Positions 28,501-35,878 of a stretch of DNA of 60,872 nucleotides are shown in pieces. How positions within the stretch are numbered: the first letter of the stretch is position 1; every line of letters starts with the position of its first letter. The stretch covers positions 1-60,872 of the forward strand of contig JAKSPL010000011.1 of assembly GCA_024404815.1 (NCBI GenBank), in the 5' to 3' direction. The stretch comes from Oscillospiraceae bacterium. Lineage in GTDB: Bacteria > Bacillota > Clostridia > Oscillospirales > Ruminococcaceae. The notes beneath the pieces were generated by a model that worked only from the letters and a program-made list of their open reading frames with translations, searched no databases and had not been told where the DNA came from. A program made the position numbers and the translations under genes.

Positions 28501-28597
28501 TGCAGACGAGATTCGTAAGCTGAAAGCACTCTGCGATGAGGGTGTCCTCACGCAGGAGGAATTTGAGGAGCAGAAGAAAAAGCTTCTGAACCGATAA
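25511..28597 (+). CDS. YfhO family membrane protein with C-terminal SHOCT segment
   Basis: The 1028-residue protein has about a dozen membrane helices in its first 500 residues, like GT-C glycosyltransferases. The conserved YfhO elements are SPFGDRSVLCLDLNGQYVYYFE near 55-76 and PMWLDGLVFLPL near 175. A large beta-rich extracytoplasmic region (about 510-880) and a last helix (about 915-935) follow. Bacillus YfhO glycosylates lipoteichoic acid or related polymers; that role is inferred. The last 30 residues (DEIRKLKALCDEGVLTQEEFEEQKKKLL) match a SHOCT oligomerisation motif, not a usual YfhO part. It is transcribed away from oriC, with its own promoter and terminator. Confidence 0.88.
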   Translation: MATLATQGSVGAKPTGFAAFRAWAVRNRQYFAAFFLPIILVYIAYAIFGLSPFGDRSVLCLDLNGQYVYYFEAIRDAFWGDGSLLYNWTRNLSGDYSGIIGYYLASPFTLIVILLPRTMILVSLLIMILCKLGMASVTMCMYLQKSKHLSPLYSVILSVGFGMCAYGVIQTIDPMWLDGLVFLPLIALGVEYLVDDGRKLNYIIPLAVMCIANFYIGFMCCIFTAFYFLYYVCFGTDKVKFNAKGLVPVIIRMVGATAVAMCLAAFMILPVYNALSLGKFDFTQPDYSFKTQFPILEFLAQFGVNQYNSVNVQGRPEIYCGVLAFVTTPLFFLNTRIESRKKIGYAYLMLVMFFSMWIKPIDMLWHGGQVPNWLPFRYSFIFSFILLSMAGMTLRAIRGIKKPALIGTVVGIGIIMLWANSKNYLDAKSNVYLDTATSVWATILFAAAYALLLFLLSRKNLPKRTATWLSIAVLVLSGAELTWNAANSFKDIHTEVCYSTKKSYNEYVKSGRKLVDRIYSEDPSFYRAEKTYVRTVNDNGGFGLRGMTHSSSVMNTKILKFIEAMGYSCRSYYSRYDGNTAIGDSLLGIKYVMDKGDDNQNLNPTYTLKFTDTCKGQNEEDMEVSVYENPNALSMGYMVNSDIQRVNAFGNDNPFNSQNILMSTITGNTTFTEDGQFDQWREYYYPIPITNELRLNEVYSEPYGTQTNYRANPDAVDPTIDIFFEAQSSDPIYIFFKTENESKVNLWLADQWNMDEPTCKNVDGSDGTFMGAYFETDNYHILRLGEFKQGQKLQLRMTLLTDGNGKEKYTIVKNFFFYHFNQALFDQDIATLKDQQWDLTKAGGRVLEGKITAQSGQVMMTSIPYEPGWKVWVDGKKVDHLELFQAMIGVPLEPGEHTVKMKFTPKGLQLGLFLLVLGIFGAIAFYLYDSKNNKRVLELRAKRAKGIYERPYLDEPEPEEQKSMLNLSFLKSDDEKESKSDSPKSSGSSGTNEVMSVADEIRKLKALCDEGVLTQEEFEEQKKKLLNR

Positions 28598-28613
28598 TCG
28601 CATATTGAGAAAA

Positions 28614-28645
28614 AACCGCTTGCAAGTTTTGCAGGCGGTTTTTTT
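28614..28645 (+). terminator. Rho-independent terminator of the YfhO-family gene
   Basis: Arms AACCGCTTGCA and TGCAGGCGGTT enclose a GTTT-type loop and are followed by seven T residues, 17 bases past the stop codon. Confidence 0.92.
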
Positions 28646-28680
28646 GTGGGGAGTGGTGGGTTTTGTGGAGGACGCAAACG

Positions 28681-28714
28681 AAAAACCTGCGGGCGACCAC
28701 AGGTTGCCCCTACA
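28681..28714 (-). repeat. Dispersed repeat, family B (copy 3)
   Basis: On the minus strand this copy reads GTAGGGGCAACCTGTGGTC followed by GCCCGCAGG, nearly the same as the copy at 44259. It lies between the yfhO terminator and the metG promoter. Confidence 0.75.
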
Positions 28715-28737
28715 CTGACTGAAAATACAATTCCCTC

Positions 28738-28766
28738 TTGCATTTTTCTCTCCCTTGTGCTATAAT
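28738..28766 (+). promoter_or_regulatory. Sigma-A type promoter of metG
   Basis: TTGCAT (28738-28743) and TATAAT (28761-28766) have a 17-base spacer. The leader is only about 40 bases, too short for a T-box or SAM riboswitch. Confidence 0.85.
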
Positions 28767-28813
28767 AAAAAAATGTGAAGTTATCAATACAATTCCGAAA
28801 GGACTTGAATATT

Positions 28814-30829
28814 ATGGCTGATAAAAACAATCAGAAACCGTTTGAAATTCCGCGCCCCACATTCCCGAAGCGTGCAGTCGTCACGGGCGGTATGCCCTAC
28901 GGCAACAAGGAACTCCACTTCGGCCATGTCGGCGGTATGCTCGTTTTTGCCGATACGTATGCGCGTTTTCTCCGCGACCGCATTGGCAGTGAAAATGTCA
29001 TCTTCGTCAGCGGTACCGACTGCTACGGTTCGCCGATCGCAGAGGGCTGGCGTCAGAAAGTTGCAAAGGGCGAATTCGAGGGTTCTCTCCCCGATTTCGT
29101 ACAGCGCAACCACAATAAACAAAAGGAAACTCTCGCGGCATATGCCATCTCCCCGAACCTGTTTGGTGCGTCCGGACTCGGCAGAACAAAGGAAATTCAT
29201 GCCGAAGTGACGCTGAAATTTTTGCAGTCGCTCTATGACAAAGGACAGCTCAACCAGATCTCCACAATGCAGTTTTTCGATGAAAAAGCTGGCGTTTTCC
29301 TGAATGGCCGTCAGGTCATCGGCAAATGTCCCGTCGAGGGCTGTACCTCCGAAAAAGGCTATGCGGATGAGTGTGATCTCGGACACCAGTATATGCCCGA
29401 AAACCTGTTGAATCCTGTTTCCATGCTGACGGGCGAAACCCCGACCATGCGCCCTGTCACCAACTGGTATTTCAAGCTCCGCGACTATGAAAAACTCTTG
29501 CAGGACTGGGTCGCGGAATTGCAGAAGCGCAAGGATGTCCGTCCTGTCGTCTGGAAAACCATCTCGGAATTCCTGAAACCGCCTGTGATCTATGTCAAGC
29601 GCGAATTCGAGGAGAAATATCTCTCCCTGAAAGCGTCTATGCCTGCACATAACTACATCGAGGAGCCGAAAAAGCCTTCGTTTACGATCGAATTTGAAAC
29701 GCTTTCTGCCTGCGACGAAGCCTGCCGCATCCTCACAGAGAACGGCATCCGCTACCGTACAGGCAAGACACTCGTGCCGTTCCGCCTGACGGGTAACATC
29801 GAATGGGGTGTCCCTGCGCCTGTTTTCGAGCCGGGCAGCGAGGGACTGACCGTCTGGGTATGGCCGGAATCTCTCTGGGCACCGATCTCGTTCACACAGG
29901 CATATCTCGAATCCATCGGCCATGACCGCGAGGAGTGGAAAGATTACTGGTGCAGCAAGGATGCAACGGTATTCCAGTTCATCGGTCAGGATAATATCTA
30001 CTTCTACGGCATTGCCGAGCCTGCCATGTGGATGGCACAGCAGGCAGCCGCGGAAAAGACCTCCGCACCCGAAAACGGCGATTTGCAGCTCCCGATCATC
30101 GTTGCAAACCACCACATCCTGTTCCTTGACAAAAAAGCGTCCAGTTCAGGTGCCGTCAAGCCGCCGATGGCAGACGACCTGCTGAACCACTATACCCCCG
30201 AACAGCTTCGTATGCACTGGCTTGGTCTGGGACTCGGTCAGCGCAGCGTCAGCTTCATGCCGAAGCCGTACAACCCTGACGCAAAGCCCGAGGAAGCCGA
30301 TCCTGTTGTCAAGGACGGTCTGCTCCTGTCGAATGTCTATAACCGCATGATCCGCACGGCATTCTACACGACACAGAAAGAGTTTGACGGTGTCCTGCCG
30401 AATGTGCAGCCCGAGGAAAATGTGCTGGCAGATGCGAAAAAGGCGGTGCTGGATTACGAGCGGCATATGTCGAAATTTGCGTTCCACCAGTGTACATATG
30501 TACTGGACAGCTATATCCGAAATGCAAGTAAGTACATGGCAAAAGCACTCAGCAACGCGGAACGTCCGAAAGAGGAAACCGCACAGGCACTCGCAAATCT
30601 GTTCCACATGATCCGTACCGCAGGCGTGCTGCTGCACCCGATGGCACCGATCGGCACCGCAAAATTGCAGGAGTATTTGCAGGTCGATGACCGCATCTGG
30701 TCGTGGGATACGATTTTCGAGCCGCTGACCTATTTTGTCGGCGAGAACCATAAGCTGAAATTCCTGCCGCCGCGTACCGACTTCTTCACGCGCCATGAGA
30801 GCCAGTTTGTGACAGAGGAAGAGGATTGA
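28814..30829 (+). CDS. metG: Methionyl-tRNA synthetase-like class I aminoacyl-tRNA synthetase
   Basis: This enzyme should charge tRNA-Met with methionine. The 671 residues show the class I HIGH signature as HFGH (35-38) after VVTGGMPYGNKEL. A Cys-containing zinc knuckle (GKCPVEGC...DECDLGHQY, near 175-195) and the MetRS segment TPTMRPVTNWYFKL follow. The KMSKS site is replaced by K-A-S-S-S-G near residue 440, keeping only the first Lys and some Ser residues. There is no C-terminal EMAPII-like domain. GAAAGGA precedes ATG 28814. It could be the only MetRS of the organism or a divergent paralogue, so function is inferred from the fold. Confidence 0.8.
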   Translation: MADKNNQKPFEIPRPTFPKRAVVTGGMPYGNKELHFGHVGGMLVFADTYARFLRDRIGSENVIFVSGTDCYGSPIAEGWRQKVAKGEFEGSLPDFVQRNHNKQKETLAAYAISPNLFGASGLGRTKEIHAEVTLKFLQSLYDKGQLNQISTMQFFDEKAGVFLNGRQVIGKCPVEGCTSEKGYADECDLGHQYMPENLLNPVSMLTGETPTMRPVTNWYFKLRDYEKLLQDWVAELQKRKDVRPVVWKTISEFLKPPVIYVKREFEEKYLSLKASMPAHNYIEEPKKPSFTIEFETLSACDEACRILTENGIRYRTGKTLVPFRLTGNIEWGVPAPVFEPGSEGLTVWVWPESLWAPISFTQAYLESIGHDREEWKDYWCSKDATVFQFIGQDNIYFYGIAEPAMWMAQQAAAEKTSAPENGDLQLPIIVANHHILFLDKKASSSGAVKPPMADDLLNHYTPEQLRMHWLGLGLGQRSVSFMPKPYNPDAKPEEADPVVKDGLLLSNVYNRMIRTAFYTTQKEFDGVLPNVQPEENVLADAKKAVLDYERHMSKFAFHQCTYVLDSYIRNASKYMAKALSNAERPKEETAQALANLFHMIRTAGVLLHPMAPIGTAKLQEYLQVDDRIWSWDTIFEPLTYFVGENHKLKFLPPRTDFFTRHESQFVTEEED

Positions 30830-30832
30830 ATT

Positions 30833-30895
30833 TTTTTTGGGACTCCGTCCCCAAGCCCCCGCCAAAGGGATACTATCCTTTTGGAATCCCATTTT
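30833..30895 (-). repeat. Dispersed repeat, family A (copy 3)
   Basis: This full-length minus-strand copy has GGGATTCCAAAAGGATA, the paired TATCCCTTTGGC, and a distal GGGGACGGAGTCCC hairpin. It lies directly after metG and may act as its 3' end structure. Confidence 0.75.
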
Positions 30896-31117
30896 AGGGA
30901 TAATGATAGTGCAAAAAAAGATGGAGTTACAATGCCCTGAATTTTTAGTACATTGTCATGGGAGCTATAATAAAAGTTTTGGTCAAGCTTTTTCAAAAGC
31001 TTGCGGAGTCCAGAGGCGGCGCCTCTGGTCGCATTCCGCAGAATGCGAAACACTCTTAAACCACGCAGATAAAGAAAAAATCGTCCTACCGAAGCAGAAC
31101 GATTCTTAAAAAATGGA

Positions 31118-31191
31118 TACGCCTGATGCGATTCGAACGCACGACCTTTAGAGTCGGAGTCTAACGCTCTATCCAGCTGAGCTACAGGCGC
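31118..31191 (-). tRNA. tRNA-Arg (anticodon CCG)
   Basis: The 74-base gene folds as a cloverleaf. The acceptor arms GCGCCTG and CAGGCGT pair, with A as discriminator. The D arm is GCTC/GAGC, and the anticodon stem TTAGA/TCTAA has loop CTCCGAC, giving anticodon CCG. The T arm has TTCGAAT. The 3' CCA is not encoded. It reads CGG arginine codons. A sigma-A promoter (31223-31251) lies just upstream. The 490-base gap between metG and the next gene otherwise holds the family A repeat and a G/C hairpin near 31005-31045. Confidence 0.95.
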
Positions 31192-31222
31192 ATATGCACA
31201 AAACGCATTCGCGTACCATATT

Positions 31223-31251
31223 ATTATACCAGAAAGAAAGATAGAATGCAA
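31223..31251 (-). promoter_or_regulatory. Sigma-A type promoter of tRNA-Arg
   Basis: On the minus strand, TTGCAT (31246-31251) and TATAAT (31223-31228) are 17 bases apart, placing the transcript start about 25 bases before the tRNA. Confidence 0.8.
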
Positions 31252-31318
31252 GTGTTTTGCGAAATTTTTCTCGAAAACATTTGAACCCTTCCCATACAAC
31301 GGAAAGGAATGTGAAGTT

Positions 31319-31942
31319 ATGACTGAAAATGCAGGACAAACTGCATCTCCCTGCGCGCTATATGTCGTTCTGACGCGGACAGGTACGCTTCCTGCAAAGG
31401 CAATTCGAATGGCAACGCGTGTACCGTATTCCCATGCATCCATCTCACCTGACGATTCACTCAAACAAATGTTTAGCTTTTGCCGTAATTACGCGCCTAT
31501 CCCGCTTCCGGGCTCATTTAACGAAGAACTTATCGGTCAAGGCACGCTCGGTCATTTTGATTCGATTCCCTGTGAGATTTACAAACTGTCCGTCACACAA
31601 GAACAGCACAAGAAATTTTTACAGCTCATCGACCACTTTCAGGCTTGCCGCAGACAGTATTCGTACAGCCTGATGGGGCTGGTTCGTGTGCGTCTGCAAA
31701 TCGAAAAACAGCTCAGCAACAAATTTGTCTGCTCACAGTTTGTCGCGTATATGCTGGAATCTTGTGGTGTGAAGCTTGATAAACCTGCGAGCTTGTACGC
31801 ACCGGATGATTTTCGATCGCTGCCCGATGCGGAACTTGTCTACCGCGGCGAGCTGAACAGCTATTATCAGGATCAAACCGCGCTCACCGAAACCCAGTCC
31901 AGTACGCGTTCCATCGCGGCATCCGTCAGCAAAAATGTCTGA
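31319..31942 (+). CDS. YiiX/permuted NlpC-P60-like cysteine hydrolase
   Basis: The 207-residue protein has the pattern of circularly permuted papain-like (YiiX/YaeF) enzymes. His39 lies in VPYSHASIS, and Cys138 lies in NKFVCSQFVAYMLESCG, typical of the catalytic His and Cys. These enzymes act on amide or thioester bonds, often of peptidoglycan or lipids. There is no signal peptide, so it is probably cytosolic. AAAGGA lies about 11 bases before ATG 31319. Its 3' end overlaps the convergent gene at 31873 by 70 bases. Substrate and partner are unknown. Confidence 0.75.
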   Translation: MTENAGQTASPCALYVVLTRTGTLPAKAIRMATRVPYSHASISPDDSLKQMFSFCRNYAPIPLPGSFNEELIGQGTLGHFDSIPCEIYKLSVTQEQHKKFLQLIDHFQACRRQYSYSLMGLVRVRLQIEKQLSNKFVCSQFVAYMLESCGVKLDKPASLYAPDDFRSLPDAELVYRGELNSYYQDQTALTETQSSTRSIAASVSKNV

Positions 31943-32238
31943 ACCAGCCATTTTGCAGTACATGGCGGCAACGATTGAATGAATGAAACTGACGTATCAT
32001 CGTAAGAAATGTGCATCGGATAAGACCATTCTCCACCGCCGAGCGAAAGCGTGTAGGAATCTGTGGATTCTTCGAGCGGCGGAACGAGGGACGCAAGAAC
32101 GGGCTTTCCGCCGTACAGAACCTGACGGGTTTTCTGCGCGGTCCGCAGCAGTCCGAGCGTCAGACAAACAGCAGCCGAATATCCCAGAACCGCGTAGTAA
32201 AGCGCGGTTCTTTTTTTACGCTTTTTCGTAGATTTCAT
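31873..32238 (-). CDS. Hypothetical single-pass membrane protein downstream of spoIIP
   Basis: I do not recognise the family. The 121 residues begin with a basic stretch (MKSTKKRKKRTA) and one membrane segment (about 13-32, LYYAVLGYSAAVCLTLGLL). About 85 external residues with a GGGEWSYPMHISYDD core follow. It starts 24 bases past the spoIIP stop on the same strand and may be co-transcribed with it, suggesting but not proving a sporulation-linked role. Its last 70 bases overlap the convergent YiiX-like gene, which makes one of the two 3' ends uncertain. Composition is intermediate between the AT-rich spoIIP and the surrounding genes. Confidence 0.55.
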   Translation of the reverse strand: MKSTKKRKKRTALYYAVLGYSAAVCLTLGLLRTAQKTRQVLYGGKPVLASLVPPLEESTDSYTLSLGGGEWSYPMHISYDDTSVSFIQSLPPCTAKWLVQTFLLTDAAMERVLDWVSVSAV

Positions 32239-32262
32239 ATATTTCTCCTAAGAAATTCCAGA

Positions 32263-33399
32263 TTATGATTTCTCCGTGAGTGTGCGAATCGTCTGAACGA
32301 GAGAACGCCCGAACAATGTGCCTGCATAGCGAACCTCGTCCATTGTGTTGCCCTGCGAACCAAATTCAACAAGCAGACTTCCATTTGTTAAATTCTGGTT
32401 GTATTTTCGATAATCAAATAAAATCGGGCGTGTGAAACCTTCGTACATCCCTTCAGTTGTTTGCTGTAAAATGCTCGCAAAATGGAAGTTTTCTCGGTAG
32501 TTTGGCATTCCCATCGTTCCATCGTCACAACCGGAGATAATCATAATTTGCGCAGATTTCTGATTGTTAATCATTGCGACAGGAGCATAAATTGTCGAAT
32601 TTGTTGAGATTGCGTCGCGGTGAATGTCGAGGGCAATACAAATTGAGGGATAAGCAGCAAGAATGGACTGAACAGTTTGCGCACTTCGCGCATAACTGTT
32701 GTTCCAGACAGGATAATCGTGGATTTCTGCCGCGTGTATAACTCCGATCCCTGCATCGGCGAGTTCCTTTGCAATCGCATCGCCGACCATTACCATGTTT
32801 TTGTCGGGTTCTGTCGTTCTATAATTAAATGATGCGTCAAAAAATCCTGTTCTCGATTTTTCGAAACTTTCAGTCGTGTGGGTATGATAAATCAAGACCA
32901 TGGGAGATCCATCGCATTTGAGTGGGAGAGATGGCAAAATCTTCGATTCTTCGTACAAATCATGATTCGTCCAGAATGTACAGTTTCGGACTTGCCCTCC
33001 ATTTTCCAGCGAAAAGAATTGTGTACCATTCTGTTTGGTGTAGTGCTTTTCAATAATTTCTCCGTCCTTTGAAGTATTTGAGATTGGATAAAGTTTTGAC
33101 TGATGTATTTGCGCAGAATTGTCAGATTCCCATGAAATGACAGATGATGCGTGATTTTCATGTGATATATCATCTGACTGGCTGATCCCGAATCCTTCTG
33201 CCATATTCTTTTCTGCCAGAACATTATCATAAGTAGATGATACTATTGTAATTTCGTTGTTTTTATGATGCTGATTTCCAATTTGGACTTGTTTTAGCCA
33301 TGGGATCGTCTCTCCTGCAAATTTACCGGAGCCGATGATCGTGGTAACTGTCCCGATGAGTGCAGCATATCGTTTCCATTTATCAAGTTGTATGCTCAT
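32263..33399 (-). CDS. spoIIP: Stage II sporulation protein P-like (SpoIIP amidase/endopeptidase)
   Basis: SpoIIP degrades peptidoglycan with SpoIID and SpoIIM during engulfment of the forespore. The 378-residue protein has an N-terminal membrane anchor region (about 8-28) and a C-terminal amidase-like domain. Conserved motifs are VLIYHTHTTESF near residue 167 (metal-binding His), IALDIHRDAIS near 240, and GSLLVEFGSQGNTMDE near 342. ATG 33399 has GGTGG about 6 bases upstream. It is divergent from the polysaccharide deacetylase at 33533. Codon use is visibly AT-richer than flanking genes. Sporulation capacity is inferred from this gene only. Confidence 0.88.
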   Translation of the reverse strand: MSIQLDKWKRYAALIGTVTTIIGSGKFAGETIPWLKQVQIGNQHHKNNEITIVSSTYDNVLAEKNMAEGFGISQSDDISHENHASSVISWESDNSAQIHQSKLYPISNTSKDGEIIEKHYTKQNGTQFFSLENGGQVRNCTFWTNHDLYEESKILPSLPLKCDGSPMVLIYHTHTTESFEKSRTGFFDASFNYRTTEPDKNMVMVGDAIAKELADAGIGVIHAAEIHDYPVWNNSYARSAQTVQSILAAYPSICIALDIHRDAISTNSTIYAPVAMINNQKSAQIMIISGCDDGTMGMPNYRENFHFASILQQTTEGMYEGFTRPILFDYRKYNQNLTNGSLLVEFGSQGNTMDEVRYAGTLFGRSLVQTIRTLTEKS

Positions 33400-33532
33400 A
33401 TTTCCACCCGATTTCCGCAAGATAGTTGTATTTCTTGGTGCTTGTTTGTTACATCTTATGCGAAAAATCGGTTGGTTATGTCATGATGAGCCGTCTCTCT
33501 TGCATAATCTAAATGCAGAGGAGATGATTGTT

Positions 33533-34411
33533 GTGAAAAAAATAGCGAAGATACGTAAGATTATGCTATCCGTTCTATGTTGCGGACAAATTGCTGCGTG
33601 TGGCTGCTGCGCAGAAATATGTGAATCAGATTGTCCTTCGATACTGGAAACGGCTGCTTATTCAACAAATTCTGTTGAACTGTTGATATTGATGTATCAT
33701 AGTGTTAAAAATGGTATCGAATCCGATTATTCAGTGACTCCTGAAACGCTGAAATGTGATTTTTCGTATCTGCGTGAAAATGGATACACTTCTGTGACGC
33801 CTGAAGAACTTGTACAATTTGTTTACGATGGAAAAGAACTTGCAGAGAAACCTGTACTCATTACATTCGATGACGGGTTTTATAATAATCTTGCATATGC
33901 GCTGCCTCTGCTTGAAGAATACAACTTTACTGCGGTGGTGAACATTGTTGGCGAATTTACGGAACAAATTGCACCTGTGGATTGTCATGTCCCCGCATAT
34001 TCGTACCTGACTGCGGAGGATTGTGAGGTGCTTTTGGCGAGCGGCCGTGTGACTCTTGGCAACCACACAAACGAATTTCATCATCGTGAATCGCGTCAGG
34101 GTTGTGCGATCTTGCCTTGTGAACAAGAGAGCAGATACCATGCACTTTTATGGTCGGATTTGACGCATTTACAAGATTTTCTTACATCAGAGCTTTCATT
34201 TGCACCTATTGTTTTTGCATATCCGTATGGGTTTGACTGTCCAGAATCCGTGCCTGTGCTGCGGGATTTGGGCTTCCTTCTGACGTTGACTTGCTATGAA
34301 TTTACGAATCAGATCGTGCAGGGCGATGAAGACTGTTTGTACGGTCTGGGACGGTACAACCGCGTCGGAAATATGTCTACTGCGGATTTTTTTCATCGAA
34401 TATCTAGCTGA
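33533..34411 (+). CDS. Secreted polysaccharide deacetylase (NodB/CE4 family)
   Basis: The 292-residue protein starts with a Lys/Ile-rich signal peptide with a Cys-rich end (MKKIAKIRKIMLSVLCCGQIAACGCC), possibly a lipoprotein. The NodB domain has MYHSV near residue 54, motif 1 TFDDG (111-115), a second motif NHTNEFHH (177-184) in which the metal-binding His is one position later than the usual HTxxH, and FAYPYGFD near 223. These enzymes remove acetyl groups from peptidoglycan or surface glycans. I chose GTG 33533 because GAGGAG is 10 bases upstream; ATG 33524 directly abuts it. It is divergent from spoIIP and AT-rich. Confidence 0.85.
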   Translation: MKKIAKIRKIMLSVLCCGQIAACGCCAEICESDCPSILETAAYSTNSVELLILMYHSVKNGIESDYSVTPETLKCDFSYLRENGYTSVTPEELVQFVYDGKELAEKPVLITFDDGFYNNLAYALPLLEEYNFTAVVNIVGEFTEQIAPVDCHVPAYSYLTAEDCEVLLASGRVTLGNHTNEFHHRESRQGCAILPCEQESRYHALLWSDLTHLQDFLTSELSFAPIVFAYPYGFDCPESVPVLRDLGFLLTLTCYEFTNQIVQGDEDCLYGLGRYNRVGNMSTADFFHRISS

Positions 34412-34436
34412 ATATGTGCAAATAATCTCAAAACAC

Positions 34437-34465
34437 TTGATTTTCTCGGATTTTTGTGATATTAT
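34437..34465 (+). promoter_or_regulatory. Candidate promoter for a long leader or small RNA
   Basis: TTGATT (34437-34442) and TATTAT (34460-34465) are spaced 17 bases apart. No convincing gene starts until the AraC regulator at 34894. The predicted transcript would have a leader of over 400 bases. Confidence 0.5.
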
Positions 34466-34516
34466 ATTACCGTATACATGATGAATCCGATGAGATGTCC
34501 GTACATATAAACAGAA

Positions 34517-34579
34517 AAAATCACCGTCAATCTGACAGTGATTTTCAGGAAAACGTGGATGTGTACCGGCATCCGCGTT
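34517..34579 (+). promoter_or_regulatory. Two consecutive RNA hairpins in the 34412-34893 gap
   Basis: Hairpin one pairs AAAATCAC (34517-34524) with GTGATTTT (34538-34545), with an inner GTCA/TGAC pair; its T-run makes it a possible terminator. Hairpin two pairs AACGTGGATG (34552-34561) with CATCCGCGTT (34570-34579), a 10-pair stem. The rest of this 482-base gap shows nothing I can identify. Confidence 0.5.
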
Positions 34580-34893
34580 TGAAATGCGTGGAAAAAGTCC
34601 CTGTTTATAAAGAAAAGAGAGGGTTTTGGGAGATAAACAGCAGAGGGGGCTGTCGGGTTGCAGGTTCGTTTTTCTCGCGCATATTTTGATGGTTTCTGAA
34701 GTCGTGGATTTTTCCTCGACTACATCTGCATTATATCACAGACAACTTCAAATAGCAATGCCGAATTGTACATTCAACTGTCATTTTATCACCACTTTTT
34801 CGTTCGAAAATCTTGCAAATTGGCATTTTTACGAATCACAACTGTCCGATTTGGCTATTATGGCAAAAATGCTCACCGAAAGGAGTCCTCAAT

Positions 34894-35688
34894 ATGCAAG
34901 TCGTCGCGGTCCACACCGAAAGCAGTTCACAGGACAATCAGAGTATCCTGCCGATGTTCTCCCGACAGGGATTTCTCTTGCTGTACTATAAAAAAAAGCA
35001 CGTACTATCGTTGAAATCAGGCTACAGCACAGAACTGCTGCCGTATAGTTTTCTGCTGCTGGATGCGGAATTTTTGTCGGAGAATGATGGCCCTTTGGGA
35101 GCGGAATATGCGGTGCGGCTGACGGATGAGGCAGGACAGATGCCCCTGCCGTCACAGCTGGGCATCGCCGCGCAAGTTGTACTGACAATATCTTCCGAAG
35201 AAAATGCTGCGATGTGTGAACTATTATCCCTTCTTGCACATTATGTGGACGCACAAAAAGAACGCAGTTTCAAACAATTTGCGGCTGAGAACCTCATGAG
35301 GATTATCGTTCGTCGCTTGCAGATGTTGACATTATCCAAAACGATCCTCACCGAAGCCGATTCCAACACGGCTGTCATGGTCACACTTCGGGAGCAGATT
35401 TACCGCGAACCTACGAAGAATTGGAACATTGACGAGATGTGCGAACAAGTGCGTCTGAGCCGTGCCCATTTGCAGCGCGTGTACAGCGACACATTCGGCT
35501 GTTCGTGCTATCAGGATGTGCTCCAAAGCCGCCTGAGCCGCGCAGATTTTCTCCTGACAAAAAGCTCTGCGCCGATTTGTTCCATCGCGCAGCAATGTGG
35601 GTTTGACAGCGATTCGACATTCATCCGCGCATTCAAAAAAAGCCGCGGTTGTACGCCGACCGCGTTTCGACAGGCGAATATGCAATGA
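34894..35688 (+). CDS. AraC family transcriptional regulator
   Basis: The 264-residue protein ends in a two-helix-turn-helix AraC domain. The first is NWNIDEMCEQVRLSRAHLQRVYSDTFG (about 185-210). The second is SSAPICSIAQQCGFDSDSTFIRAFKKSRGCTPTAFRQ (about 222-258). The N-terminal 130 residues look like a cupin-type ligand domain (QGFLLLYYKKKHVLSL...YSFLLLDAEF) but have no recognisable ligand motif. AAAGGAG lies 9 bases before ATG 34894. The gap to the LacI-GGDEF gene is 190 bases and that gene has its own promoter, so regulation of it by this protein is only suggested by position. Confidence 0.88.
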   Translation: MQVVAVHTESSSQDNQSILPMFSRQGFLLLYYKKKHVLSLKSGYSTELLPYSFLLLDAEFLSENDGPLGAEYAVRLTDEAGQMPLPSQLGIAAQVVLTISSEENAAMCELLSLLAHYVDAQKERSFKQFAAENLMRIIVRRLQMLTLSKTILTEADSNTAVMVTLREQIYREPTKNWNIDEMCEQVRLSRAHLQRVYSDTFGCSCYQDVLQSRLSRADFLLTKSSAPICSIAQQCGFDSDSTFIRAFKKSRGCTPTAFRQANMQ

Positions 35689-35775
35689 CAGGGAAATGTC
35701 CATCGTCAAGATGCACAATCTGATTTGCATTATTTTGTGAATCTGCCGAATTCTTGTAGAGTTTGACTATTAAAC

Positions 35776-35804
35776 TTGACAAATACACCTTACTATGATA
35801 AAAT
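35776..35804 (+). promoter_or_regulatory. Sigma-A type promoter of the tandem LacI-GGDEF genes
   Basis: TTGACA (35776-35781) and TAAAAT (35799-35804) have a 17-base spacer, and a TATAGTATA palindromic stretch follows at 35813-35821. The leader to the start codon is about 65 bases. Confidence 0.75.
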
Positions 35805-35878
35805 TATCATGTATATAGTATACAAATTATCGACAGATTTCGAACATCTGTTCTATCTTATAAAGGAGAATCAGCGGA

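Noticed and set aside
25661-28603. Long open frame opposite the YfhO gene (and similar ones opposite gyrA, gyrB, LRR genes)
   Set aside because: Composition is poor in typical protein features, no ribosome site is present, and the frame is explained by codon bias of the strong gene on the other strand.
28646-28813. T-box or SAM riboswitch before metG
   Set aside because: The leader after the promoter is about 40 bases, too short for either structure.
34456-34689. 77-codon open frame between the deacetylase and AraC genes
   Set aside because: It spans both hairpins, has no ribosome site and no family likeness.
34466-34893. Possible cyclic di-GMP riboswitch ahead of the regulator and cyclase genes
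   Set aside because: The conserved core of the GEMM-I aptamer could not be found; the two hairpins seen do not match it.
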